NCBI GenBank assembly: GCA_023423895.1
Contig: JAFAER010000160.1
Coordinates: 62,001 to 126,000, forward strand
Length of the DNA: 64,000 nucleotides
Direction of reading: 5' to 3'
DNA from: Pseudomonadota bacterium
GTDB lineage: Bacteria > Myxococcota_A > Polyangia > Polyangiales > Polyangiaceae
The translations under genes were made by a program, and so were the position numbers. Under the pieces are notes generated by a model. It made no database searches, was not told the origin of the DNA, and was given only the letters and a program-made list of their open reading frames with translations. Of this stretch, positions 1 through 8,810 are shown piece by piece (position 1 is the stretch's first letter; every line of letters starts with the position of its first letter).

Positions 1-2
1 TC

Positions 3-863
3 GCTGCGGGTTATGGCTCTCACGCATGGGTCGGCGTCTGCGAGCCGGCGATGATGGCCGTCGAGCTGCTCCAGACGTACCTCCTCATCCACGACGACTG
101 GATGGACGACGACCCCGTTCGCCGCGGCGGTCCGTCGGTGCACATGCTCCTGCGCGAGAAGCTCGGCACGCGCACGCTCGGAGATGCTGCTGCGATCCTC
201 GCCGGCGATCTCGCCTCCGGCTATGCGCAGTCGGTCCTGCTCGAGACGCAGCTCCCGCCGGAGCGCGTACTGAGGGCGATGCAGGCGTTCGCGCGCACGC
301 AGGTCGACGTCGTGACGGGGCAGCTCGCGGAGATGCGCGCAGCGGTTCGCACGGGGCCGCTGCCGAGCGTCGAGACGATCCACGCGCTCAAGACCGCGAG
401 CTACACCGTGACAGGCCCGCTGCTGCTTGGCGCCACGCTCGCGGGCGCCGACGACGCACGTTGCGCCGAGCTCGAGCGCTTCGGCCGCCCGCTTGGGATT
501 GCGTTCCAGCTGCGGGACGACCTGCTCGGCGTGTTCGGCGACCCCACCGCGACGGGCAAGCCGGTGTGGAACGACATCCGCCAGGGCAAGCGGACCACGC
601 TCGTCACCGAGCTGCGCGGCGATCCTCGCGCGGAGGCAGTGCTCGCGCGTGCGTTCGGAAAGCTCGACGCCACGCACGAAGATCTGGAGGCCGTCGTCCG
701 AGTCATGGAGCAGTCTGGTGCACGGGGTCGGGTCGAGGCGCGCATCCGCGAGCTCTGCGAGGAGGCGCGCCGGGTGCTCGACGCGATGTCGCCCACGCTC
801 AGCGTCGAAGGTCGCGCGTGGCTGGGTGGGGCCATCGCCGCCCTCGGAGAGCGCTCCTCATGA
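3..863 (+). CDS. Isoprenyl diphosphate synthase (polyprenyl synthetase), 5' partial
   Basis: Trans-prenyl diphosphate synthase that condenses IPP with allylic diphosphates. The first Asp-rich motif (HDDWMDDD, followed by PVRRGG) and the second (LRDDLLGVFGD) are both visible, as is the IRQGKRT segment that follows the second motif in this family. The frame is open to the left edge with no start before the first motif, so about 60-80 N-terminal residues lie outside the window; the in-frame ATG at 51 is too close to the active site to be the true start. The stop overlaps the next start (ATGA). The product chain length (FPP, GGPP or longer) cannot be read from sequence alone. The position at the head of the mevalonate genes fits supply of C15/C20 precursors. 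Confidence 0.93.
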   Translation, partial: AAGYGSHAWVGVCEPAMMAVELLQTYLLIHDDWMDDDPVRRGGPSVHMLLREKLGTRTLGDAAAILAGDLASGYAQSVLLETQLPPERVLRAMQAFARTQVDVVTGQLAEMRAAVRTGPLPSVETIHALKTASYTVTGPLLLGATLAGADDARCAELERFGRPLGIAFQLRDDLLGVFGDPTATGKPVWNDIRQGKRTTLVTELRGDPRAEAVLARAFGKLDATHEDLEAVVRVMEQSGARGRVEARIRELCEEARRVLDAMSPTLSVEGRAWLGGAIAALGERSS

Positions 864-1837
864 GCACGCAAGGAACGGCGCGCGGCAAGGTCATCCTCTT
901 CGGTGAGCACGCGGTCGTCTACGGCATCCCGGCGATCGCCGTCGGCATCGAACGAGGCGCGCGCGCCACGGCGACGCGAACCGAAGCTGGGCCGAGCACG
1001 CTGCGCGTCCGCGACTGGAACATCAGCGTGCGCGACGACGACGACGAGACGCCGCTCGCGCGCGCGTTCCGCGACCTCTTGCGCGTGACCCGCGAGTCCG
1101 GCGTCACGGTCGGTCCCGTCTCCGTCGAGGCCGCTGCGGATCTGCCGCCGGGCGGAGGCCTTGGTTGCTCCGCCGCGCTCGGTGTTGCCGTCGCTCGCGC
1201 GCTCGACCCCGATGCGCCCGGCGAGACGATTGCCGATCGCGCCGGAGCGTGGGAGCGGGTCTTCCACGGCAATCCCTCCGGCGTCGACGCCGCGGTGTCG
1301 GCGCTCGGCGGTTGTGTCCTCTTCGAACGCGGCGCTGCCTCGGAGAAGCCGACGATCTCGCGCATCCGCGTGCCGTCCGTCTTCCACCTCTGCGTCGGCA
1401 ACACCGGTCAGGCGTCCAGCACGCGCTCGATGGTCGAGGCCGTCGCGCGGCTGCGCGAGCGACGCGCGGACACCACGCAGCGCACGTTCGATGCGATCCA
1501 CACGCTCGTGAAGAACGCCCGGCTCGCCATCGAGGCGGCGGATCGAAACGCGATCGGCCAGCTCCTCGATCTGAACCAGATGTTGCTCTCTGGTCTGTTC
1601 GTCTCGACGCCCGAAATCGAGCAGATGTGCAGCTCGGCGCGCGCCGCGGGGGCGCTCGGCGCAAAGCTCACCGGCGCGGGCGGCGGTGGTTGCGTCGTGG
1701 CGCTCGTCGACAACCCCGATGTCGGAACGAAGGTGCTGGCCGCCTGGAAGAGCGACGGGTTCGACGGATTCCTCACGACGTACGGGTCGCCGGACGGCGG
1801 ACGCCGCGCGATCACCTTCCTGGAGAGCGCACCATGA
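860..1837 (+). CDS. mvk: Mevalonate kinase
   Basis: GHMP-superfamily kinase, 325 aa, phosphorylating mevalonate with ATP. The N-terminal GKVILFGEHAVVYG segment is the hallmark of mevalonate kinases. The ATP-binding glycine/serine loop is PPGGGLGCSAALG and the C-terminal GHMP motif is LTGAGGGGCVVAL. The substrate-binding HGNPSGVD segment is present near residue 135. I chose the ATG at 860, overlapping the upstream stop, rather than the long open extension upstream, which lies inside the prenyl synthase gene. Its own stop overlaps the next start by four bases. The identity is firm because the neighbours supply the other pathway steps. Confidence 0.95.
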   Translation: MSTQGTARGKVILFGEHAVVYGIPAIAVGIERGARATATRTEAGPSTLRVRDWNISVRDDDDETPLARAFRDLLRVTRESGVTVGPVSVEAAADLPPGGGLGCSAALGVAVARALDPDAPGETIADRAGAWERVFHGNPSGVDAAVSALGGCVLFERGAASEKPTISRIRVPSVFHLCVGNTGQASSTRSMVEAVARLRERRADTTQRTFDAIHTLVKNARLAIEAADRNAIGQLLDLNQMLLSGLFVSTPEIEQMCSSARAAGALGAKLTGAGGGGCVVALVDNPDVGTKVLAAWKSDGFDGFLTTYGSPDGGRRAITFLESAP

Positions 1838-2820
1838 GGGCGATGGCGCTCGCGCATCCGAACATCGCGCTCTCGAAGTACTGGGGCAAGCGTGAGGGCG
1901 GAGGCAACGTTCCTGCGGTTCCCAGTCTCTCGGTGACGCTCGCAGGCCTCGCGACGACGACGAGCGTGACCTTCCACCCCGCGCTCGACCGCGATGCGTT
2001 GACCCTCAACGGCGTGCCGGCGCCGGCCCCGGCGCTCGCGCGTGCGACGGAGCTGCTCGACCGCGTGCGCTCCGCGGCTGGCGTCGATGCTCGAGCGAGC
2101 GTCGTGTCGACGAACGACTTCCCGACGGCGAGCGGGCTTGCATCGAGCGCCTCCGGTTTCGCCGCGCTGGCGCTCGCGGCGGTGCGTGCCGCCGGGCTCG
2201 ACTGGAGCGTCGAGCGCGTGTCCGACCTTGCGCGGCGGAGCTCGGCGAGCGCCGCGCGAAGCTTGTTCGGCGGGTTCGTCGAGCTCGAAGGCGAGACCGC
2301 GCGTCAGGTCGCACCTCCCGGGCACATCGATCTCAGGGTGCTCGTCTGCGTGACGACCGAGCAGGCGAAGGAGGTCTCTTCGCGCGATGGCATGGCCGTC
2401 ACCGCCGCCAAGAGCCCGTATTACGCAGGCTGGCTCGATGCGGCGCCGCGCATCCACGCGAAGCTGCGCGACGCGCTCCTCGCAGGCGACCTCGAGACGA
2501 CATGCGCGCTCGCCGAGGAGAGCGCTCTCGCGATGCATGCATCGGCGTTTGCGGCCGGTGTCGTCTACGTCTCCGGCGCCACGCTCGAGGCTCTGGCGAC
2601 GGTCCGCGCGCTGCGCGCCGAAGGGCTCGTGGCATATGCAACGATGGATGCGGGGCCGCATCTCAAGTGCCTCGTGCACGGCAAAGACGTGGCTCGCGCC
2701 AAGGAGCGCCTCGCCGCGACTCCGGGGGTGCTCCGCATCATCGAAGCCGTCGCCGGGGAAGGTGCACGCATCATCGAGACTGGAGCTCCGCGCGACGAGA
2801 GCGCGGAGGGCAGGGGATGA
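1834..2820 (+). CDS. mvaD: Diphosphomevalonate decarboxylase
   Basis: 328 aa GHMP-family enzyme that converts mevalonate 5-diphosphate to isopentenyl diphosphate with ATP and loss of CO2. Family signatures are the N-terminal HPNIALSKYWGKR, the phosphate loop TASGLASSASGFAALA, the SARSLFGGFVEL segment and the C-terminal MDAGPHLKCL, where the Asp is the expected catalytic residue. The start is the ATG overlapping the previous stop (ATGA). The stop overlaps the next gene in the same way, so translation of the whole set is probably coupled. Confidence 0.95.
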   Translation: MRAMALAHPNIALSKYWGKREGGGNVPAVPSLSVTLAGLATTTSVTFHPALDRDALTLNGVPAPAPALARATELLDRVRSAAGVDARASVVSTNDFPTASGLASSASGFAALALAAVRAAGLDWSVERVSDLARRSSASAARSLFGGFVELEGETARQVAPPGHIDLRVLVCVTTEQAKEVSSRDGMAVTAAKSPYYAGWLDAAPRIHAKLRDALLAGDLETTCALAEESALAMHASAFAAGVVYVSGATLEALATVRALRAEGLVAYATMDAGPHLKCLVHGKDVARAKERLAATPGVLRIIEAVAGEGARIIETGAPRDESAEGRG

Positions 2821-3755
2821 GGACGTTCGCTCCCGGCAAGCTCGTGCTCAGCGGCGCGTACGCCGTGCTGGAGGGAGCGCCTGCGATCGTGGCCGCCGTG
2901 AGCCGCGGTGCCTACGCCGACTCGTCACGCGCCGCGCTCTCGGCCACGCCGGAGGTGCACGCGGCGCTCGGTGATGCGACGGCGCCGCACGCGGACGCGT
3001 CGTCGATGTTCCTCGGGATGCGCAAGATCGGGCTGGGGGCCAGCGCGGCGATTCTGGTCGCGTCGCTCGCGGCGATCGAGGCGGACGCGGGCGCCGATCT
3101 CGCGACCCCGGACGTTCGCGAGAAGCTCTTCGTGCTCGCGCGCAAGGCGCACGCAGCGGCGCAGAGCGGTGGCAGCGGCGTCGACGTTGCCGCCAGCGTT
3201 CACGGCGGCGTCATCCGGTACGTCATGAACGAGCCGGTGAGGCGCGTGGCGCTTCCTCGCGGGCTGCAGCTCCATGTGTTCGCGTGCGGGACCAGCGCTC
3301 GGACGAGCGAGCTCCGCGCGCGGGTCGATCAGCTCGCCGAGACCGACGCCACGCTGCATCGCTCGTGTATGGACGACCTCGCGACGACGGCGAACGATGC
3401 CGTCCGCGCGGTCGACGCCGGCGACGGCGCCGCGTTCGTCGAGACCCTTCGTCGGACCGCGCGCGGGCTCGCTCGCCTCGGCACATCTGCAGGCGTCGAG
3501 ATCGTTCCGGCGGGGTTCGAGGAGCTCGAGAGGCTCGCAGCGCGCGAGGACGCGTCGTTCTCGGTGTCCGGCGCTGGCGGTGGCGACGTCGCCGTCTACC
3601 TCGGTCCCGCTGCGCCTTCCGCCACGTTCATCGCGCGCGCGAGCGCGCTCGGCCTGTTTGTTCTCGACCTTTCGATCGACCACAAAGGAGTGAGGACCGC
3701 GCCCGTCGCGACGGTGTCCACCACCGCGGCGCAAAGCGCTCCCGAACAACGATGA
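2817..3755 (+). CDS. mvaK2: Phosphomevalonate kinase-like GHMP kinase
   Basis: 312 aa GHMP kinase beginning RTFAPGKLVLSGAYAVLEG, the usual N-terminus of phosphomevalonate kinases. The phosphate-binding loop is a slightly variant KIGLGASAAILVAS, and the third GHMP motif is SVSGAGGGDVAVYLG. It supplies the missing step between mevalonate kinase and the decarboxylase, so phosphomevalonate is the likely substrate; this rests partly on context. It is shorter than typical ~360 aa enzymes. Start and stop overlap both neighbours (ATGA). A homoserine or other GHMP kinase is the main alternative, but unlikely in this operon. Confidence 0.85.
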   Translation: MRTFAPGKLVLSGAYAVLEGAPAIVAAVSRGAYADSSRAALSATPEVHAALGDATAPHADASSMFLGMRKIGLGASAAILVASLAAIEADAGADLATPDVREKLFVLARKAHAAAQSGGSGVDVAASVHGGVIRYVMNEPVRRVALPRGLQLHVFACGTSARTSELRARVDQLAETDATLHRSCMDDLATTANDAVRAVDAGDGAAFVETLRRTARGLARLGTSAGVEIVPAGFEELERLAAREDASFSVSGAGGGDVAVYLGPAAPSATFIARASALGLFVLDLSIDHKGVRTAPVATVSTTAAQSAPEQR

Positions 3756-5095
3756 CGATCAAGCGCACTTCTCACCTGCCGGGCTTCTACAAGGTCACCG
3801 TCGATGAGCGTCGCAATCTCATCAGCGAAGCCACCGGCGTCCCCGCGGCGACGATGGCGTCGGCGCTCGACGGCGGCGGTCTCACGGCGGAGACGGCCGA
3901 CAAGTTCGTCGAGAACGTGCTCGGCACCTACGGCCTGCCTTACGGCGTGACGCTCAACGTCCGCGTCAACGGACAGGACTACGTCGCGCCGATGGTCGTC
4001 GAGGAGCCGAGCGTCGTCGCGGCGGCCTCGAACGCGGCCAAGATGGTGCGTTCGGGCGGCGGCTTTCAGGTCGAGGTCGACCCCCCGGTGATGATCAGCC
4101 AGGTGCAGCTCGTCGGCGTGAAAGATCGCTCGGCGGCGTCGCGCGCGATCGTGGACGCATCGAGCGAGATCCTCGCGATGGCGGACGCCGCCGTTCCGGG
4201 GCTCGTCGGTCGCGGCGGCGGCGCGCGCGGCCTCGAGGTGCGTGAGCTCGGCGAGCCCGAGGACGAGATGATCGTCGCGCACATCCTCGTCGACTGCCGC
4301 GATGCGATGGGCGCGAACCTGATCAACACCATCGCGGAGGCCGTCGCCGACCGCCTCGCCGCGCTCGCGAACGGGCGCGTCGGGCTGCGCATCCTCTCGA
4401 ACCTCTGCGACAAGCGCTGCGTCCGCGTGCGCTGTCGTGTCCAGGCGGACGTGCTCGCGACCGAGCAAATGGATGGACAGGCCGTCATCGACGGCATCGT
4501 CAATGCTTCGCGTTTCGCCGAGCTCGATCCCTATCGCGCCGCGACCCACAACAAGGGGATCATGAACGGCATCGACGCCGTCGTCATCGCGACGGGGAAC
4601 GACTGGCGCGCCGTCGAGGCAGGCGCTCACGCCTTCGCGGCGCGCTCGGGCACGTACCGGCCGCTTTCGATCTGGCGTCGCGACGGCGATGCGCTCACGG
4701 GCTTCCTCGAGCTTCCGCTCGCTCTCGGCACCGTCGGCGGGACGCTTCGTGTGCATCCGAGCGCGCGGCTGTCGCTCGACATGATGGGCGTGACGGAGGC
4801 CGCCGATCTCTCGGCGGTCGCGGCATCCGTCGGTCTCGCGTCGAACCTCGCCGCCGTCCGTGCCCTCGCGACCGACGGCATCCAGCGCGGCCACATGGCG
4901 CTGCATGCGCGCTCCGTCGCGCTCGCGGCGGGGGCCGCAGGGGCGGAGGTCGAGCGCATCGCCGCGATCATCGTCGAGGCACGCGACATCACGCTCGACG
5001 CGGCTCGTCGTGCGCTCGCCACCATTCGCAAAGATCGTCCGTCGCGCGCGCCGACAGCCGTCGACAGCGCTACGACGCTCGCGACCGCGGACTGA
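3752..5095 (+). CDS. mvaA: Hydroxymethylglutaryl-CoA reductase, class II
   Basis: 447 aa. Reduces HMG-CoA to mevalonate, entry step of the pathway encoded upstream. Class II (bacterial) features: EEPSVVAAAS near residue 84 (catalytic Glu), DAMGANLIN at 184-192, NKGIMNGIDAVV at 267-278 with the catalytic Lys, TGND at 281-284 with the catalytic Asp, and GHMALHARS with His381. Length and motif spacing match the soluble Pseudomonas mevalonii-type enzyme, and there are no membrane segments. Cofactor preference (NADH or NADPH) cannot be judged. ATGA overlap with the preceding kinase; a strong hairpin follows. It is the last gene of the operon seen here. Confidence 0.95.
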   Translation: MTIKRTSHLPGFYKVTVDERRNLISEATGVPAATMASALDGGGLTAETADKFVENVLGTYGLPYGVTLNVRVNGQDYVAPMVVEEPSVVAAASNAAKMVRSGGGFQVEVDPPVMISQVQLVGVKDRSAASRAIVDASSEILAMADAAVPGLVGRGGGARGLEVRELGEPEDEMIVAHILVDCRDAMGANLINTIAEAVADRLAALANGRVGLRILSNLCDKRCVRVRCRVQADVLATEQMDGQAVIDGIVNASRFAELDPYRAATHNKGIMNGIDAVVIATGNDWRAVEAGAHAFAARSGTYRPLSIWRRDGDALTGFLELPLALGTVGGTLRVHPSARLSLDMMGVTEAADLSAVAASVGLASNLAAVRALATDGIQRGHMALHARSVALAAGAAGAEVERIAAIIVEARDITLDAARRALATIRKDRPSRAPTAVDSATTLATAD

Positions 5096-5125
5096 AACGC
5101 GCGCTCCGTCGAGCGCCCTACGAAA

Positions 5126-5160
5126 GCGCCCGGGCGACGTTCCTACGTCGTGCCGGGCGC
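5126..5160. terminator. Strong hairpin between convergent genes, probable terminator
   Basis: Outer arms GCGCCCGG / CCGGGCGC and inner arms CGACGT / ACGTCG close on a TCCT loop, giving about 14 paired bases with only one or two unpaired bases at the junction. It lies just past the mevalonate operon and before the convergent lipoprotein gene. There is no T-tract, so Rho-independent action is inferred from stem strength and position only. Confidence 0.6.
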
Positions 5161-5198
5161 GCATGCGTTTCAGCGCGGTCGCTCCGCGAGCTCGCGCG

Positions 5199-5429
5199 TC
5201 ACTCGCCCGGCATGGGCAGAACGTCGACGGGCACTTCGGGAACGGCGAGCTCGGTAGTGATCGGATCGGTGACGCTGATCTCCTGCAGCTCCGCGCTGAA
5301 CGTCTCCGTCGGCGGCGAGCTGCTCCTCTGCGCGGGGATCTGTCCTGGCGGCGGCTCGGGGTCCTCGACACCCACCGCACAACCCACAGCCATCAGCCCG
5401 ACCACCGCAGCCATCAGCCAACGATTCAT
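5199..5429 (-). CDS. Small predicted lipoprotein
   Basis: 76 aa. Short signal peptide with lipobox MAVGC (Cys17), followed by a Pro/Glu-rich region. An AGGAGGG ribosome-binding site sits about 9 nt before the ATG, which supports a real gene despite its size. No recognised domain; function unknown. It converges on the mevalonate operon. Confidence 0.65.
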   Translation of the reverse strand: MNRWLMAAVVGLMAVGCAVGVEDPEPPPGQIPAQRSSSPPTETFSAELQEISVTDPITTELAVPEVPVDVLPMPGE

Positions 5430-5707
5430 GGTGTGAGTCCCTCCTGTCTACGTCGGTCGGACGAACGCACTCTCGCGAAGCTCGCCCGCGACCAAACTGT
5501 CCCGCCAGTTTTCTACGGAACCACGAGCTGAATCACGGACACAAGTGTCTCCGAGCCCCACGCCGCAAATCGGTGTGGCGCTGTCTCGCCATCTCGGGCG
5601 CTTTCGTTCCTTCTGCGCGGCCCGTCGGGCACACGCGCACACGCGCACGTCGGCTTCGTGTGCGTCGTCGACCACGAAGCGGAGGGGCCCGGACCCGCGA
5701 AAAACGC

Positions 5708-6496
5708 TCAGGTCTTCGCGTGTGCGGTGGCCTCACCGGCGACCGCGCGTTCGACGATGGCGATGAGGGCTTGCGCGAGCAGGTCTCGGATCGTGCTCGC
5801 TGTAGGAGGCGTGCTCGCGTTCGCCGTCGGTGCGTCCGACTGTCTCGCCGAGCCTTCGACGCATGCCTCGACCCACGCGATGCTCGCGGCCTCGGCGAGA
5901 CCAATCCAGCCCTGGAGCGCGATGCGGAGTAGCGGCGAAGCCATGCCGGACGGCGGGAAGATGTCCGCCATGCCGCTCGTGAGTGTGCCGAGGAGCGCCG
6001 TCCGCGTCTCGTCGACCACGGCGGCGAGCTCGCGATCGGCGTGCGCGCCGCCGCGCATGAGCGTGGCGAACGCCGGACCGTGGGAGCGCACGTATTCGAG
6101 GTAGCGATCGAGGCCGAGCTGGAGCCGCTCGAGCGGCGGCACGTCCATGGGCAGGTTCATGCGCGCGAGGAGCCTCGAGGCCGCTTCGCGGACGCACGCG
6201 ATGTAGAACGCGCGCTTGGTCGGGAAGTAGTGATAGAGGAGCCCCTTCGAGATCCCGGCCGCCTGCGCGATGAGGTCGATCGAGACGTCGTCGTACGTCC
6301 GCGTGCCGAACTCCGAGAGCCCGAGCTGCACGAGCTGAGCGCGTCGCTCGTCGACATCGAGGCGAACGCGGGCGCGCTCGTCGCGCTCGGGCTCACGACC
6401 ACGTCGGGACGGCGCGGGGGCGTTGGGCGCCTTCCGGCGGCGCGTCGCCGGCGCGGCTTTCGTCGCGCTTGCGCCTTGCTTGCCCCGGTTGCGCAT
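5708..6496 (-). CDS. TetR-family transcriptional regulator
   Basis: 262 aa. A ~50-residue basic, Ala/Arg-rich tail precedes a TetR helix-turn-helix: VSIDLIAQAAGISKGLLYHYF followed by PTKRAFY. The C-terminal ligand-binding half is all-helical, as in the family. It is divergent from a metal-dependent hydrolase gene, and the 102-bp gap holds palindromes suited to TetR binding, so it probably represses the hydrolase and itself. The ligand is unknown. The long basic N-terminus is unusual; an internal start nearer the HTH is possible. Confidence 0.9.
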   Translation of the reverse strand: MRNRGKQGASATKAAPATRRRKAPNAPAPSRRGREPERDERARVRLDVDERRAQLVQLGLSEFGTRTYDDVSIDLIAQAAGISKGLLYHYFPTKRAFYIACVREAASRLLARMNLPMDVPPLERLQLGLDRYLEYVRSHGPAFATLMRGGAHADRELAAVVDETRTALLGTLTSGMADIFPPSGMASPLLRIALQGWIGLAEAASIAWVEACVEGSARQSDAPTANASTPPTASTIRDLLAQALIAIVERAVAGEATAHAKT

Positions 6497-6538
6497 CGCC
6501 CGTCGAGCATAGACGAAAATCGCGCGCCGGAGCGCCCC

Positions 6539-6555
6539 ATTGACTGCGGTTCAAT
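6539..6555. promoter_or_regulatory. Candidate TetR operator overlapping a promoter
   Basis: Perfect inverted repeat ATTGA-N7-TCAAT. It overlaps a sigma70-like -35 (TTGACT at 6540-6545) that is followed 16 nt later by TAACAT (6562-6567), ahead of the hydrolase gene. A second short palindrome, TGAC-N5-GTCA at 6571-6583, follows. Binding here would block transcription. The match is by eye only. Confidence 0.5.
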
Positions 6556-6598
6556 AGGCGCTAACATTGTTGACCGAGAGTCAGCAAGGAGCTGCCCG

Positions 6599-7540
6599 AT
6601 GTTCGAAGCGTCATCCGTCGACTCCAACTCGAACGCAGCGAACGGGAGCTCGAGTGGGACCGCCCGGCCGCCGGTCCGCCCTCGAGCGCCTCGCCTCGGC
6701 TTCGAGGGTGTGTCGCGACACTGGTTCGCGGGCAGCCGCGCCGCGACGCACATCGCGAACGGCGTGAACCTCCTCTTTCCCCATGGCGAGCGCTTCTTCA
6801 TCCGAAGCGTGCGTCACTACCTCGACCGCGTTTCGCCCGAGCTCGCTGCGGAGGTGAAAGGGTTCTTCGGTCAGGAGGGGCGACACGCGCAGGCGCATGA
6901 ACGCCTGTTCGACACGCTTCGCGCTCAGGGGTTCGACATCGACTCCATTCTCGAGCGCTACCAGCGCATCGCCTACGACTACATCGAGAAGGCGGCGCCT
7001 CCGCCGCTGCGCCTCGCGGTCACCGTCGCCCTCGAGCACTTCACGGCGATCCTCGCCGAGGACGCTCTGACCGGAGACAGCCTCGCGTTCGCGGACCCCC
7101 AGATCCGGAGGCTGCTCGAGTGGCACGCCGTCGAGGAGCTCGAGCACAAGGCCGTCGCGTTCGACGTGCTCGAGGCGGTCGCGCCGAGTTATGCGCTCCG
7201 TCTCCTCGGAATGGCCGTTGCGACGGCGACCCTCGGCGGATTCTGGCTCTGGGCCGCGAACGACCTGCTTCGTCAGGACGGCTCGTCTCTGCTCGATGCA
7301 CGTCGAGAGCTCGCCCGGCTGCGTGCGCGTGCGCGGCGCGAGGCCGGTTCGCGCGCGGTGAAGGTGATGGAGCCCATCGGTTCTCGCGTTTTTCTCCGCG
7401 GCATCCTCGAGTACATCAAACCAGGCTTCCATCCGATGGACCGCGATCATTCGGCGCTGATTGCGCAGACGCTGAAGCGCCTTGCGGACGAAGGTGTGGT
7501 GGCGCCGGGGAACGACGACGGGCACGAGAGCGTCTCCTGA
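6599..7540 (+). CDS. Predicted metal-dependent hydrolase (PF10118/COG3687 type)
   Basis: 313 aa. The start at 6599 has AAGGAG 7-8 nt upstream. The body matches the predicted metal-dependent hydrolase family: an N-terminal FFIRSVRHYL segment and several conserved acid/His pairs (QEGRHAQAHE, ALEHFTAILAE, WHAVEELEHKAVAFDV) arranged like a helical di-metal (ferritin/oxygenase-like) bundle. One hydrophobic helix occurs near residues 200-217. The substrate is unknown. Probably controlled by the divergent TetR repressor. Confidence 0.85.
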   Translation: MFEASSVDSNSNAANGSSSGTARPPVRPRAPRLGFEGVSRHWFAGSRAATHIANGVNLLFPHGERFFIRSVRHYLDRVSPELAAEVKGFFGQEGRHAQAHERLFDTLRAQGFDIDSILERYQRIAYDYIEKAAPPPLRLAVTVALEHFTAILAEDALTGDSLAFADPQIRRLLEWHAVEELEHKAVAFDVLEAVAPSYALRLLGMAVATATLGGFWLWAANDLLRQDGSSLLDARRELARLRARARREAGSRAVKVMEPIGSRVFLRGILEYIKPGFHPMDRDHSALIAQTLKRLADEGVVAPGNDDGHESVS

Positions 7541-7550
7541 CCTTTCTCGT

Positions 7551-7578
7551 GCTCGGTGCTCGGCGCTCGGCGCTCGGC
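7551..7578 (+). repeat. Heptanucleotide tandem repeat, 4 copies
   Basis: Four head-to-tail copies of GCTCGG(T/C), beginning 10 nt after the hydrolase stop codon. A different 7-mer repeat of the same size occurs at 18100-18127. The unit is not in a coding region. Confidence 0.8.
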
Positions 7579-7671
7579 CCGGGCGTCGCGTTCGGGGCTC
7601 CGTTCGCAGCGGAATCCGCATATTCGCGCGGCGGATGACGCGCCAGCTCGTTTCGCCTAACGTGGCCCGTC

Positions 7672-8766
7672 GTGACGGACCGGGGTGAAGACGGGAAGCC
7701 CTCGAGCGTTCGCGGTGGAGATCCGCATCGCGATCTGTCGGGCGTGCTGCACGACGTCTCGAACGCACTCACGGTGCTCCTGGGTTGGGTCGGAGAAGCG
7801 CGAGCTGCCGATGCTTCGCCGGAGACCGTCGCGTATGCGCTGACGATCATCGAGCAACGCGCGCGCATTGCTCGCGATCTCGCCCGTCACGCGATCGGCA
7901 GTCCACGCATCGACGAGCAGCTTGCTGCCGGCGAGATCGTCCGTGAGGTCGTCGACGCGCTCGCCGTCGAAGCGAGTCGCGTCGGCGTGACGATGATCGT
8001 CACGGGCGGCGACACGGCGGCCACCGTTGCGGGCGCCCTCGACGTCTCGCAGGTGCTGACGAACCTCGTGATGAACGCGCTCGCGTACGCCCCTCGCGAG
8101 AGCGAGGTCGGGATCGAGATCTCGGCGGACGACGACCGGGTCTCGATCATCGTCGCGGACAGCGGGCCGGGCGTTCCGCCGTCGCGTCGCGAGAGCATCT
8201 TCGAGGGAGACTCGCTCCGGCCGGGCGGCACCGGGGTGGGCCTCCGCCATTCACGCGAGCTCGCGCGCGCATCGGGGGGCGACATCGAGCTCCTCGACGC
8301 CATGCCGGGCGCTCGAGCCGGTCACGATGGAGCGCGCTTCCGGATCAGCTGGCCTCGGGTGGATGCTGTGCCTCGCCCGCCGCTCTCGACGTCGCGCGTA
8401 CGCGAGCTCGCCGGAGTGCGCGTGCTCGTCGTCGAGGACGACGCGGCCGTCACGCAGCTGCTCGAGGCGGCGCTCGAGGGGCGAGGCGCCGACGTGACGA
8501 TTGCGTCGAATGGCGCCGAGCTCGCGGCCGCCATGGCGAACGCGCCGGCGCCCTTTCACGCCGCGCTCGTCGACCTTTCCCCCATCGCCGACGACGCTGA
8601 AGGCGCACTCGCACGCCTCCGGAGCAGCTCGCCCGGGATCGACCTCGTTCTCATCACGGGCAGCGTCGATCGGTTGCCCGACGCGGTGGCCCGAGAGCCG
8701 ATGAAGCTCGTTCGAAAGCCGTTCGAGCTGGGAGAGCTTCTCGCGGCGCTCGCAAAAAAAGTTTGA
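7672..8766 (+). CDS. Hybrid histidine kinase-like ATPase with C-terminal receiver domain
   Basis: 364 aa, GTG start. A short phosphoacceptor helix contains LHDVSNAL (candidate His27) and is followed by a GHKL ATPase: N-box NLVMNAL (Asn135), G1 box DSGPGVPP (163-170) and GGTGVGL (185-191). The receiver starts near residue 248 with VVEDD; the phosphoacceptor Asp is at about 301 and the conserved Lys at 349 (RKPFE). There is no transmembrane or sensor domain, so input must come from partners. The acceptor pocket reads VDLSP rather than the usual DxxMP. The input signal is unknown. Confidence 0.85.
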   Translation: MTDRGEDGKPSSVRGGDPHRDLSGVLHDVSNALTVLLGWVGEARAADASPETVAYALTIIEQRARIARDLARHAIGSPRIDEQLAAGEIVREVVDALAVEASRVGVTMIVTGGDTAATVAGALDVSQVLTNLVMNALAYAPRESEVGIEISADDDRVSIIVADSGPGVPPSRRESIFEGDSLRPGGTGVGLRHSRELARASGGDIELLDAMPGARAGHDGARFRISWPRVDAVPRPPLSTSRVRELAGVRVLVVEDDAAVTQLLEAALEGRGADVTIASNGAELAAAMANAPAPFHAALVDLSPIADDAEGALARLRSSSPGIDLVLITGSVDRLPDAVAREPMKLVRKPFELGELLAALAKKV

Positions 8767-8810
8767 CTGAAACGGGAGATTAGCGGTACTTAGCCGCTCC
8801 TCGTCACGAC

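Noticed and set aside
3596..5380. 594-aa minus-strand ORF opposite the HMG-CoA reductase gene
   Set aside because: Arg/Asp-rich shadow frame of a firmly identified gene; such long antisense ORFs are common in high-GC DNA.
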